DNA of 7,500 nt from DASPFV01 sp035620975 (GCA_035620975.1 DASPFV010000337.1:1-7500), one strand, 5' to 3'. Shown: positions 1 through 6,289, numbered from the stretch's first letter. The notes: generated by a model from the sequence alone, not told the origin. Numbers and translations: made by a program.

Positions 1-2
1 TC

Positions 3-374
3 TTCTTCTCGCGCGTGGAGATCGCCGCGAGCTCGAACCGGAGCCCGCGCGTCATCGACTCGTCCGGGCCAGCCCGGAGCGAGCCGAACGGGACTCGGAT
101 CTACTCGCATGCGGACTCCGATGTGGTGCTGCCACGTGTCGTCTATCCGAAGCTGCCTGACCTGCCAAAGGGGGTTCGAGCGGAGGATCTGACTATTCTC
201 GAACTCGTCATCGGGGTCGACGGGCTCGTCGAGCGCGCCGACCTGCGATCGATCCCCCGCGACGTCCACGAATTCATGCTCGTCAGCGCCGCGAAAGCCT
301 GGCAGTTCGCGCCGGCGACTGTCGATGGGCAGCCCGTCCGATTCCGGTACCGAATCCATCTGGCGCTCCAGTGA
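3..374 (+). CDS. TonB C-terminal domain protein, 3' end only
   Basis: The reading frame is open to the left edge with no stop, so the true start is probably outside the window; the GTG at 15 is only the first possible internal start. The last ~80 residues fit the TonB C-terminal fold (PF03544 type): a VVYPKLP opening, the strand ILELVIGVDGLVERADL, a helix ending AAKAWQFAPATVDGQPV, and a final RYRIHLAL strand. The 'W-F-PA-x-x-x-G-x-PV' pattern is the hallmark of this domain. In classical TonB it contacts outer-membrane receptors in the periplasm. Many soil bacteria also carry it at the end of unrelated periplasmic or kinase-like proteins, so energy transduction to a receptor is not proven. The TGA stop (372-374) is followed 41 bases later by the ATG of the methyltransferase, which suggests co-transcription. 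The upstream domains cannot be seen. Confidence 0.8.
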   Translation, partial: FFSRVEIAASSNRSPRVIDSSGPARSEPNGTRIYSHADSDVVLPRVVYPKLPDLPKGVRAEDLTILELVIGVDGLVERADLRSIPRDVHEFMLVSAAKAWQFAPATVDGQPVRFRYRIHLALQ

Positions 375-399
375 GCGGCGAGCGTGCGCTGAAGATCCC

Positions 400-404
400 G
401 GGAG
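400..404 (+). promoter_or_regulatory. Ribosome binding site deciding the methyltransferase start
   Basis: GGGAG lies 11 bases before the ATG at 416. The alternative in-frame GTG at 371 overlaps the preceding stop (GTGA) but has no purine-rich site in front. The ATG is therefore preferred, although translational coupling at the GTG cannot be excluded. Confidence 0.5.
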
Positions 405-415
405 AACTGACGACG

Positions 416-1144
416 ATGAGCACACACCCCTCCGGCATCGTGAGCGGCCCCATTCGCGGCGACTGGCGGCAGTGGTATCACGACCGCTGGAGCGACGTCG
501 CGGGCGCGGTCTGCTTTGCGGGGCTGGCGGCCTGGACGCTGACGCGGATGCCAGAGGTCGGCGTCTTCCTCCTGCCGACGCTGACCCACGAGCTCTTCGT
601 CGCGATCGCATTCCTGCTGCGCGATCGTCCGAAGGCGGTGCACTCGGCGCCCGCGGCGAGAGCCGTGGCATACGGCGGCACCTTCCTGATCCTCGGCTTC
701 TTCCACGCGGCGCGCACCTGGTGGCCCGGGTGGCTCGCGCAGGGGGGCGTCCCGCAGATCGCAGTGCTGGGCGCGATCCTCTGGCTGGCGGGATCGCTGC
801 TCGTGATCTTCTCGGTGTGGTCGTTGCGCTACGCCTTCAGCATCGAACCGGAAGCGCGGCGCGTCGTGCGCAGCGGCGCTTACACTTTCGTGCGTCACCC
901 GATCTATCTGGGCTACGTCCTGCAGTATGGGGGTGTCTGGCTGATTTATCCCTCGGCCGCGCTGGGCCTCGTTCTGCTGGTATGGCTCGGGCTGACTCTC
1001 GCCAGGATCCGCTTCGAGGAGCACGTCCTCGCACAGACGTTCCCGCAGTACGACGAGTATCGCCGCCGCACGGGTGCGCTCTTCCCGCGGCTCCTGCGCC
1101 CCCGGGCGGCTGCCCCGGTGCAGAAGCGCGCGCAAACGGCTTGA
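416..1144 (+). CDS. Isoprenylcysteine carboxyl methyltransferase/PEMT-type membrane methyltransferase
   Basis: This 242-residue protein has about five hydrophobic segments (near residues 24-42, 48-68, 80-100, 112-135 and 163-195) and a soluble C-terminal tail, so it should sit in the inner membrane. The conserved C-terminal block of the ICMT/phospholipid methyltransferase group is complete: RSGAYTFVRHPIYLGY (R160-H161-P162), then a hydrophobic hairpin, then RFEEHVL (E201-E202) and FPQYDEYRRRT. In the family, the RHP and EE residues help bind S-adenosylmethionine. Bacterial members often have unknown acceptors (lipid, polyketide or small molecule), so the substrate is not assigned. The gene follows the TonB-domain gene closely and is likely in the same operon. 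A 13-base-arm palindrome begins 22 bases after the stop and could end or stabilise that transcript. An extended version from GTG 371 would add 15 residues. Confidence 0.82.
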   Translation: MSTHPSGIVSGPIRGDWRQWYHDRWSDVAGAVCFAGLAAWTLTRMPEVGVFLLPTLTHELFVAIAFLLRDRPKAVHSAPAARAVAYGGTFLILGFFHAARTWWPGWLAQGGVPQIAVLGAILWLAGSLLVIFSVWSLRYAFSIEPEARRVVRSGAYTFVRHPIYLGYVLQYGGVWLIYPSAALGLVLLVWLGLTLARIRFEEHVLAQTFPQYDEYRRRTGALFPRLLRPRAAAPVQKRAQTA

Positions 1145-1162
1145 AGATCGGCTCCAGCCTCT

Positions 1163-1193
1163 GGACTCTAGGCTCTGGCCAGAGCCTAGAGCC
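1163..1193. repeat. Palindromic repeat, copy 1
   Basis: The sequence at 1166-1191 is a perfect 26-base palindrome: CTCTAGGCTCTGG followed directly by CCAGAGCCTAGAG. GG/CC pairs extend it outside a single bulged A. It sits 22 bases after the methyltransferase stop. As RNA it would fold into a strong hairpin, but no T-run follows, so it is not a standard intrinsic terminator. Bases 1163-1193 match 1209-1239 at 28 of 31 positions, giving a 46-base period. Confidence 0.8.
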
Positions 1194-1208
1194 AAGCGCC
1201 CCGAGCCA

Positions 1209-1254
1209 GGACTGTGGGCTCTGGCCAGAGCCGAGAGCCCAGAGCCCAGAGCCC
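1209..1254. repeat. Palindromic repeat, copy 2, with AGAGCCC triplet
   Basis: This second copy keeps the central 16-base palindrome GGCTCTGGCCAGAGCC (1217-1232) exactly, but its outer arms have diverged. It runs into three tandem AGAGCCC heptamers (1234-1240, 1241-1247, 1248-1254). A GTG-initiated frame can be read through it into the sigma-54 activator, but the resulting peptide is just translated repeat, so this is better viewed as non-coding spacer. Confidence 0.75.
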
Positions 1255-1280
1255 CCGTCTAAAGTTCACGGATCTTCAGC

Positions 1281-1286
1281 AGGAAG
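1281..1286 (+). promoter_or_regulatory. Ribosome binding site of the sigma-54 activator
   Basis: AGGAAG lies 8 bases before a GTG at 1295 and 11 before the ATG at 1298. Both are in frame and adjacent (GTGATG), so the start is fixed to within one codon. The earlier in-frame GTG at 1214 lies inside the repeats and has no such site. Confidence 0.5.
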
Positions 1287-1297
1287 TCGCCCGCGTG

Positions 1298-2545
1298 ATG
1301 GACTTCCTTCTGCCGGTGAAAGACCGTCCCGTGACTTTCCGCCGAAACCTCCGACGAATTGCGCCGGAATCCAACCGTTCGTTCGCGGCGCGCACATACG
1401 AGGCGCCGGAATGGACCTTGCGACGGCTAGGCCCTGCGATGTTGCACCAGGTACCGGCACGACCGAGCGAGCTCGTGTACACCAGCCGGCAGATGGCTCG
1501 CGCCGTCGAGCTCGCCAGGCGTGCGGGTGAATCCCAGGCGAAAGTGCTCATCACCGGCGAGAGCGGGGTCGGCAAGGACCTGCTCGCGCGCGAGATCCAC
1601 CGCATCTCCGAGCGGCGGGCGCGCCAGTTCATGGCCGTCAACTGCGCCGGCCTGCCCGAGACGCTGCTCGAATCGGAGCTGTTCGGCCACGTCCGCGGGA
1701 GCTTCACGGGGGCCTACCGCGACAGACCGGGCAAGCTGCAGCAGGCGGATGGCGGGACGCTGTTCCTCGACGAAGTCGGCGAGATGAGCCTGCGCATGCA
1801 GGCGCTCCTGCTCCGCTTTCTCGAGAGCGGGGAATTGCAAACGGTCGGCGACACACAGCCGCGCACCGTGGACGTCCGGATCATCGCGGCCACCAACCGG
1901 AACCTGCCGGAACGCGTGGCCGCCGGGGAGTTCCGCGAGGATCTGCTCTACCGGCTTCGCGTGATCCAGATCAGCGTGCCGCCGCTGCGGGAGCGGCCGG
2001 AAGACATCCCCGCGCTCGTCGAGCACTTCCTGACGCGCTCGCGCCGCAAGCTGGCGTGCACGCCCGAGACCAACGCGGCGCTGCTGCGCTATCGCTGGCC
2101 CGGAAACGTCCGCGAGCTGCAGAACGTGATCGAGCAGGCGGTCTGGCTGGCGGACGGATCGACGATCTCGCCATCGGACCTGCCCGAGGCGCTCCGCAGC
2201 CCCGCCAACGTTCTGTCCGCGTCGCGCGAACGGCGCCGGCAGATCGCCGATCAGCTGTTCGACGCGCTCGTCCAGGGGCAGTACTCGTTCTGGGATCACG
2301 TCCATCCGCTGTTCCTGGATCGCGATCTCACGCGCCACGACATCCGCGAGCTGGTCGGACGGGGGCTCAGCGCCACGAAGGGCAACTACCGCGCGCTGCT
2401 CAAGCTGTTCGGCATGGACGCGTCGGACTACTACCGCTTCCACAACTTCCTCACGGCGCACGGCTGCAAGGTCGATTTCCGCGCCTACCGGACCGGCGTG
2501 CCGATGGAGTCGTCGCGCCCGCCGGGCCTGCCGAAAGTCTCCTAG
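1298..2545 (+). CDS. Sigma-54 activator (enhancer-binding protein), PspF-like without sensory domain
   Basis: This 415-residue protein should remodel RNA polymerase-sigma-54 closed complexes by ATP hydrolysis. The AAA+ domain spans roughly residues 62-290. It has Walker A GESGVGKD (87-94, K93), the sigma-54 contact loop GSFTGA (134-139; the usual form is GAFTGA), Walker B LFLDE (D158, E159), the arginine-finger region FREDLLYRL (212-220), and the sensor II block WPGNVRE (267-273). The first ~60 residues show no receiver, GAF or PAS signature, so activity is probably set by expression, a partner protein, or the tail. The C-terminal ~90 residues lack a classical Fis helix-turn-helix; instead GLSATKGNYRALLKLFGM and DYYRFHNFL (about 356-385) look like a divergent version, probably still DNA-binding. 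The strongest nearby sigma-54 promoter is just downstream at 2830, so the glycosyltransferase operon is its likely target. The stop codon lies within the first GGGCTC repeat unit. Confidence 0.92.
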   Translation: MDFLLPVKDRPVTFRRNLRRIAPESNRSFAARTYEAPEWTLRRLGPAMLHQVPARPSELVYTSRQMARAVELARRAGESQAKVLITGESGVGKDLLAREIHRISERRARQFMAVNCAGLPETLLESELFGHVRGSFTGAYRDRPGKLQQADGGTLFLDEVGEMSLRMQALLLRFLESGELQTVGDTQPRTVDVRIIAATNRNLPERVAAGEFREDLLYRLRVIQISVPPLRERPEDIPALVEHFLTRSRRKLACTPETNAALLRYRWPGNVRELQNVIEQAVWLADGSTISPSDLPEALRSPANVLSASRERRRQIADQLFDALVQGQYSFWDHVHPLFLDRDLTRHDIRELVGRGLSATKGNYRALLKLFGMDASDYYRFHNFLTAHGCKVDFRAYRTGVPMESSRPPGLPKVS

Positions 2546-2577
2546 GGCTCAGGGCTCAGGCTCAGGGCTCGGGCTCA
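2544..2577. repeat. GGGCTCA heptamer tandem repeat
   Basis: Five degenerate units follow each other: AGGGCTC (2544-2550), AGGGCTC (2551-2557), AGGCTC (2558-2563), AGGGCTC (2564-2570) and GGGCTC (2571-2576). The first unit includes the last two bases of the activator's TAG stop. The GGGCTC core is the reverse complement of the GAGCCC core repeated at 1234-1254. Confidence 0.8.
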
Positions 2578-2593
2578 GTTCGGTCGGCTCCTT

Positions 2594-2721
2594 CCACGCT
2601 TTCCGTGGCGTCCCTCCATGCGGACGCTGCATCCCTCGCAAATTTCCATTCTGTGAGCCTTTGCGGCTGCCGCCCGGGAGCAACGTCTTGTAGCCCGGAC
2701 CATAAGACCTCCGGATAGCAG
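2594..2721. other. Dense run of dyads: candidate structured RNA or regulatory DNA
   Basis: Consecutive stems fill this non-coding stretch: CCACG/CGTGG around CTTTC (2594-2608); GCGTCC/GGACGC (2608-2613 with 2622-2627); CTCGCA/TGTGAG with one G-T pair (2635-2640 with 2652-2657); AGCC/GGCT around TTTGC (2656-2668). Some neighbours share a base or two, so they may be alternatives. The run ends with a long composite hairpin: CTGC/GCAG (2667-2670 with 2718-2721), CCGGGAG/CTCCGG (2674-2680 with 2709-2714) and GTCTTGT/ATAAGAC (2685-2691 with 2702-2708). I could not match it to a riboswitch class that I know. If the sigma-54 promoter at 2830 is the only start for the downstream gene, this stretch lies upstream of transcription and acts as DNA, or belongs to another transcript. 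From 2722 to 2829 I see no gene and no clear signal. Confidence 0.45.
2685..2708. promoter_or_regulatory. Candidate enhancer (upstream activating) dyad
   Basis: GTCTTGT-N10-ATAAGAC is a 24-base dyad with six of seven arm positions symmetric. Its centre is about 158 bases upstream of the transcription start predicted from the -24/-12 element at 2830, within the usual range for sigma-54 activator enhancers. It is an inferred site for the activator encoded just upstream. No second copy was found nearby, although such enhancers often come in pairs. Confidence 0.35.
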
Positions 2722-2829
2722 ACTTCTCTCGCCCCTGCAGAGGTGCGCTACCGCTCCTCTCCGGACCGGGCGGCCCAGAACCGAGCGGAATTCCGCCAGA
2801 AACGCGACTCCGGGCCTTCCGGCTCAGGT

Positions 2830-2845
2830 TGGTCCCGCCGTTGCT
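2830..2845 (+). promoter_or_regulatory. Sigma-54 (-24/-12) promoter of the glycosyltransferase operon
   Basis: TGGTCCCGCCGTTGCT keeps the invariant GG-N10-GC spacing and a perfect TTGCT -12 element, matching 9 of the 12 defined positions of TGGCACG-N4-TTGCW. Transcription would start near 2855, leaving a leader of about 28 bases before the ATG at 2883. Its place between a sigma-54 activator gene and a polysaccharide operon supports function. Confidence 0.65.
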
Positions 2846-2882
2846 CAACCATTCGGCAGCGAGCTGAGCAGACAAATCTGAA

Positions 2883-4409
2883 ATGGCGACATATCCCTAC
2901 TTCGCTCTCGGCCCCAATGCCGCGTTGAGCCTTCTCGGGTTGAAGCGCGGGGCCGACCCTACGAACCCGACGCCGGTCGAGGACTGGCGCGAGGCGCGCG
3001 TCGACGTCGTGATCCCGGCGTTCAACGAGGCCGACACGATCGTGCTGTGCCTGGCCTCGCTGCTCCGCCAGACGCTCCGGCCGCGCCGCGTCGTCCTCAT
3101 CGACGACGGGAGCACGGACGGGACGATCGAGTGTGCGCGGGCCTTCTGCGAGCGCAACGGCATCGAGCTGCTGGCCATTCAGCGCCGCAAGCCGATTGGA
3201 AAGACGCCGACGATCAAGCGTCAGGCGCGAGAGCTGGATTCGGACGTCGAGTTCATCCTCGACGGCGACACGATCCTCGAGTCGCCCGACTACATCGAGC
3301 GCACCGTCCGCGAGCTCTATCAGGGCGTCGGCATCGCGTCGGCCTGCGGCACCATCCTGCCGCTGCGGCGCCGCGATCGCCGCGCCTTCGCTGCGCGCCC
3401 GGAGGTCACGGCGTTCGCGTCGGTGCCCGTGCGGCAGCCGGTCGTGGAGGAGCCGCGGGTGACGGCGTTCCTCCGCGGCGTCACGAACCTGTACCGCGAA
3501 GTCCTCTACCTGTTCCTGCAGCGTTTCGTCTACCGCGGGCAGATGGAGTTCTTCGGCACGATTACGAATCCGGTGGGCTGCGCCGTGGCCTACCGGCGCA
3601 AGTATGTCGAGTCGCTGTTCGACCACTTCGGCCCGAAGCTCGGGGACGATCTCACGAACTCGGAAGACATCTTCATCGGCATGGGCATGCTGGATGAGGG
3701 CTACCGGAACATCCAGCTGACAGACGTGTATGCCAGGACTGTGGAACCGCTGTGCACCCGCCTCCCCCGGCAGGTTTACCTCTGGTCGTCCTCGTTTCTG
3801 CAGTCCTGCTACTACTTCGACGCGCTGCTCCGCAGTCCCCTCCGGGCCCACAAACGGCGCCGGCTCCGCCGGCGTCCGCCGCAGGGGACGTCAGGCAAAG
3901 GCGCCGAGGTCCGGGTCGCGGCCGCGCCGGCCCTGGCGGGCGCTGGCGCGGGGCCGTCCCCGGTCGCATCGATGTCCACGATGTACCGGACTGTCGCGCA
4001 CGTCGGGGACGGCGCGGTGCCGGAGCCGGCTTCCGGGACGGGCGCCGAGCGTCGCATCGTGCGGGAAGCCTACCGCCAGGCCTTCGGCCGGCAGCACACG
4101 CTCGAGTACGGCCGTCCGGCCGGATGGCTGCTGATGACGTCGGCGATCGAGAAGGTGTTCTTCCCGACCGTGCTCCTCACGATGATTCTCGTCCGCAACT
4201 GGGAAGGCTTCTGGGTCACCATCGCGGCCGAGACGGCGATTTCGCTCACCGCCCTCGTCGTGGTCACGAAGGGGGAGCGCCTCCAGTACTTCTTCAAGGG
4301 ACTGGCCGTCGTGCCCATCCGGTATGCCCTGCTCGCGTCCGAGCTCGTTACGCTGGGGCGCTTCGCCATCGATCTGTGGGTGACCAGGAACAGGAAGTGG
4401 CGCAAATGA
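2883..4409 (+). CDS. Membrane family 2 glycosyltransferase (processive polysaccharide synthase type)
   Basis: This 508-residue protein probably polymerises a sugar from a nucleotide-sugar donor at the inner membrane. The GT-A domain (about 38-310) shows VVIPAFNE (42-49), the DDGSTDGT nucleotide-binding block (D74, D75), the metal-binding D127-G-D129, and the catalytic-base region SEDIFIG (E261, D262). The acceptor/processivity motif is QVYLW (297-301), whose fourth residue is L where Q-x-x-R-W has arginine. There is no N-terminal membrane helix. After the motif comes a basic then Ala/Gly/Pro-rich linker (about 321-388), then about three hydrophobic segments (near 418-440, 442-462 and 475-502). 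The overall order resembles PgaC or hyaluronan synthases, but the product is unknown. The ATG lies ~28 bases after the predicted sigma-54 start; its ribosome site is weak. Its stop overlaps the next start as ATGA, indicating translational coupling to the exporter. Confidence 0.88.
   Translation: MATYPYFALGPNAALSLLGLKRGADPTNPTPVEDWREARVDVVIPAFNEADTIVLCLASLLRQTLRPRRVVLIDDGSTDGTIECARAFCERNGIELLAIQRRKPIGKTPTIKRQARELDSDVEFILDGDTILESPDYIERTVRELYQGVGIASACGTILPLRRRDRRAFAARPEVTAFASVPVRQPVVEEPRVTAFLRGVTNLYREVLYLFLQRFVYRGQMEFFGTITNPVGCAVAYRRKYVESLFDHFGPKLGDDLTNSEDIFIGMGMLDEGYRNIQLTDVYARTVEPLCTRLPRQVYLWSSSFLQSCYYFDALLRSPLRAHKRRRLRRRPPQGTSGKGAEVRVAAAPALAGAGAGPSPVASMSTMYRTVAHVGDGAVPEPASGTGAERRIVREAYRQAFGRQHTLEYGRPAGWLLMTSAIEKVFFPTVLLTMILVRNWEGFWVTIAAETAISLTALVVVTKGERLQYFFKGLAVVPIRYALLASELVTLGRFAIDLWVTRNRKWRK
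4392..4397 (+). promoter_or_regulatory. Ribosome binding site of the TPR/barrel gene
   Basis: AGGAAG lies 8 bases before the ATG at 4406, inside the end of the glycosyltransferase gene. Together with the signal peptide that begins at this ATG, it fixes the start here, although the frame stays open much further upstream through overlapping sequence. Confidence 0.75.
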
Positions 4410-6205
4410 CTCGACTCGCAACGCTCGTCATGCTGAGCGCGCTGCTCGCGGCGAACGCTGCGGCGCAGCCGCGCGTCCCCGACCGCGGCCTGGCGGCCGA
4501 AGGAGAGGGGCGCTGGTCGGAGGCCCTCGAGATCTACCGCGCGGAGCTGGCTCGGGATCCCGCGTCGGCCGGGCTGTGGCTGCGGGTGGCCGACATCGAA
4601 GCGCGGCTCGGGCGGCCGGGCCATGCCATCGCCGCGCTGGAGCGCGCCGCAAAGGAGGCTCCGGCGGCGACAACGTTCGAACGGCTCTCACAGGCCTATG
4701 CCGCGGCCGGGCACCCGCTGGCCGCCGTCAGGACGATTGAAGCGGCGCTCGCGCTGCAGCCCGATCACGAGCCGTACCTGCGCTCGCATGCGCAGCTGGC
4801 GACCTGGGCTGGCGATTATGCGGCGGCCGAGTGGAGCTACCGCACGCTGCGGCGGCAGTACCCCGGCGACGCGGAGCTGACCCTGGCGCTCGCACGCGTG
4901 TGCGTGTGGGGCGGCAGCACGGACGCGGCCGTCTCGAGCTACCGCGAGTACCTCGCGCAGCCGCAGGCCGCGCCGGGCGTATGGCTGGAGCTCGCGCGCG
5001 CCGAGTCGTGGCGCGGCAACTTCGCGGTCGCGCTCGAGACGCTGGAGCGCTATCGGCAGATCGCGGGCGAGACGCGGGAGTACATGCGGGAGCGGGCTGG
5101 CACGCTCGCCCGCGGCGGCCGGCCGGGTGAAGCCCTCCGTTACATCGAGGCGCTGCTGCCCGCGACACCCGGGGACTACGAGCTGAACCTGTCGCGCACC
5201 ATCGCGCTCGCGAGGCTTCGTCGGCAGGGGGACGCGTATTCGAGCCTGACGGCCGTCGACGCGCTGACACCCGGCCGCGCCGAGACGCGCGCGACGGCGG
5301 GCGTCCTGCGCTCGCTGCTCGCATCGAACGCCGGATTGCCTGCCACTTTCTACAGCGACTCCGACGGGTTGCGTGCGTTCCGGGCGACGCCGAAGTTCGA
5401 CATCGGGTTCAGCACGGATACGCGGGTTCACGGCGGCTACGAAATGGTCGAGCTGCGGGCGCGCGCGTCGAGCGGCCTCGAGCAGCTGTCCGGAGCGACG
5501 ACGGCGTCGGTCGATCACGCCTGGGCCGGCGTCACGCAGCGCATCGGCCTGCTGACGGTGGCCGGCACGATCGGCCAGGCGGACACCGGGGCCGACTCGA
5601 TGACCACGTATTCGGCGCTCGCCCGCTTCGCCACCGACACGGTGGCCGCTTCGGCCGAGCGCAGCTCGGGGTTCTTCACCATCTCGCCGCGGACGGTAGG
5701 GCTGGGCCTGACCCGCGTCGGTCACCGGCTGCAGCTCGACTGGAATCCCGCGCTCCGTTACCACCTCGTGCTCGACGCCTCGCACGAGGATCTCTCCGAC
5801 GGCAACGTGCGGTGGGAAGTCTTCGTCTCGCCGCGCGTGGAAGTGGCGCGGCGCCAGCGCTTCAACCTCGACCTCGGGGTCCTGGTGCACCAGTTCGGCG
5901 CCCGCCACGACTTCAGCAACGGCTACTACGACCCGGATCGGTACGAGTACTACTCCGCGGTCGTGTCGCCTTACTGGAAGGCCTCCGAACGCGTGGGCGT
6001 CGCGATCTCGGCCGGCATCGGCGGCCAGCGCGACGATGCGTCGCGCGATTTCAGGCTCGGCACGAACGCGTCGGCGGAGGCGACCTTCGGGATCTACGAC
6101 GCCTGGGTGCTGAAGGTGAACGGCAGCGTCACGAACAACCGCCGGCTCGAGAGCGGCGCCTTCAGCGGCTCCAGCGGAGGCATTGTGCTGGTGAAACGAT
6201 TCTAA
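4406..6205 (+). CDS. TPR plus outer-membrane beta-barrel protein, putative polysaccharide exporter
   Basis: This 599-residue protein begins with a signal peptide (TRLATLVMLSALLAANAAA, likely cut after A20). Residues ~28-275 are helical repeats of TPR type, for example GRWSEALEIYRAELARDP and GDYAAAEWSYRTLRRQYP, about six to eight units. From ~312 the sequence changes to alternating strands with short turns. It includes NGYYDPDRYEYYSAVV (506-520), similar to a conserved stretch of BcsC-type barrels, and ends in VLVKRF with the terminal aromatic typical of barrels inserted by BAM. Periplasmic TPRs with a C-terminal porin is the layout of PgaA and BcsC, which guide polymer across the outer membrane; this protein is shorter than both. 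The ATGA overlap with the synthase gene supports a paired synthase/exporter. A related YaiO-like outer-membrane protein is the main alternative; the exporter role is inferred. Confidence 0.8.
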   Translation: MTRLATLVMLSALLAANAAAQPRVPDRGLAAEGEGRWSEALEIYRAELARDPASAGLWLRVADIEARLGRPGHAIAALERAAKEAPAATTFERLSQAYAAAGHPLAAVRTIEAALALQPDHEPYLRSHAQLATWAGDYAAAEWSYRTLRRQYPGDAELTLALARVCVWGGSTDAAVSSYREYLAQPQAAPGVWLELARAESWRGNFAVALETLERYRQIAGETREYMRERAGTLARGGRPGEALRYIEALLPATPGDYELNLSRTIALARLRRQGDAYSSLTAVDALTPGRAETRATAGVLRSLLASNAGLPATFYSDSDGLRAFRATPKFDIGFSTDTRVHGGYEMVELRARASSGLEQLSGATTASVDHAWAGVTQRIGLLTVAGTIGQADTGADSMTTYSALARFATDTVAASAERSSGFFTISPRTVGLGLTRVGHRLQLDWNPALRYHLVLDASHEDLSDGNVRWEVFVSPRVEVARRQRFNLDLGVLVHQFGARHDFSNGYYDPDRYEYYSAVVSPYWKASERVGVAISAGIGGQRDDASRDFRLGTNASAEATFGIYDAWVLKVNGSVTNNRRLESGAFSGSSGGIVLVKRF

Positions 6206-6210
6206 TTGCC

Positions 6211-6289
6211 GATAGCAGATTGCGGATTGCCGAGTGCATTCCCTGGTTTGCAGATTGGCGATTGTTGATTGGGTGATTGCGGGATTGGT
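6211..6289. repeat. GATTGCG-like degenerate heptamer repeat
   Basis: The 102-base spacer between the exporter and epimerase genes is largely built from GATTG-headed units of about seven bases: GATTGCG (6218), GATTGCC (6225), GAGTGCA (6232), GATTGGC (6253), GATTGTT (6260), GATTGGG (6267), GATTGCG (6275) and GATTGGT (6283). Its composition is less GC-rich than the genes. No promoter or terminator is evident within it. Confidence 0.75.

Noticed and set aside
1166..1191. Intrinsic terminator after the methyltransferase
   Set aside because: The stem is strong but has no natural loop and no following T-run, so factor-independent termination is not supported.
1163..1254. CRISPR array
   Set aside because: There are only two copies, with no uniform spacers and internal palindromes joined to heptamers.
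1214..1297. N-terminal extension of the sigma-54 activator from GTG 1214
   Set aside because: The added residues are translated from palindromes and heptamer repeats, and a better ribosome site precedes 1295/1298.
325..1530. Long plus-strand frame overlapping the methyltransferase and the activator start
   Set aside because: It is arginine-rich, has no domain pattern, and crosses the palindromic repeats; it is a shadow of GC-rich coding sequence.
2606..2621. Second -24/-12-like element, TGGC...ATGC
   Set aside because: The spacing between GG and GC is 11 bases instead of 10, which sigma-54 does not usually tolerate, and the bases are part of a hairpin.
2635..2714. Class I c-di-GMP (GEMM) riboswitch
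   Set aside because: A few CGCAAA- and GTAGCC-like words are present, but not in the consensus order on either strand, and the paired stems do not match that class.
2748..3851. Long minus-strand frame opposite the glycosyltransferase
   Set aside because: Its composition is typical of an antisense shadow (Arg/Ala/Glu/Asp-rich) with no recognisable motif, and the plus-strand gene has all its family motifs.
3752..4405. Upstream extension of the TPR/barrel frame, giving a much longer protein
   Set aside because: It overlaps the membrane and linker part of the glycosyltransferase in another frame and reads as Arg/Pro/Gly-rich shadow sequence. The ATG at 4406 has a ribosome site and a signal peptide.
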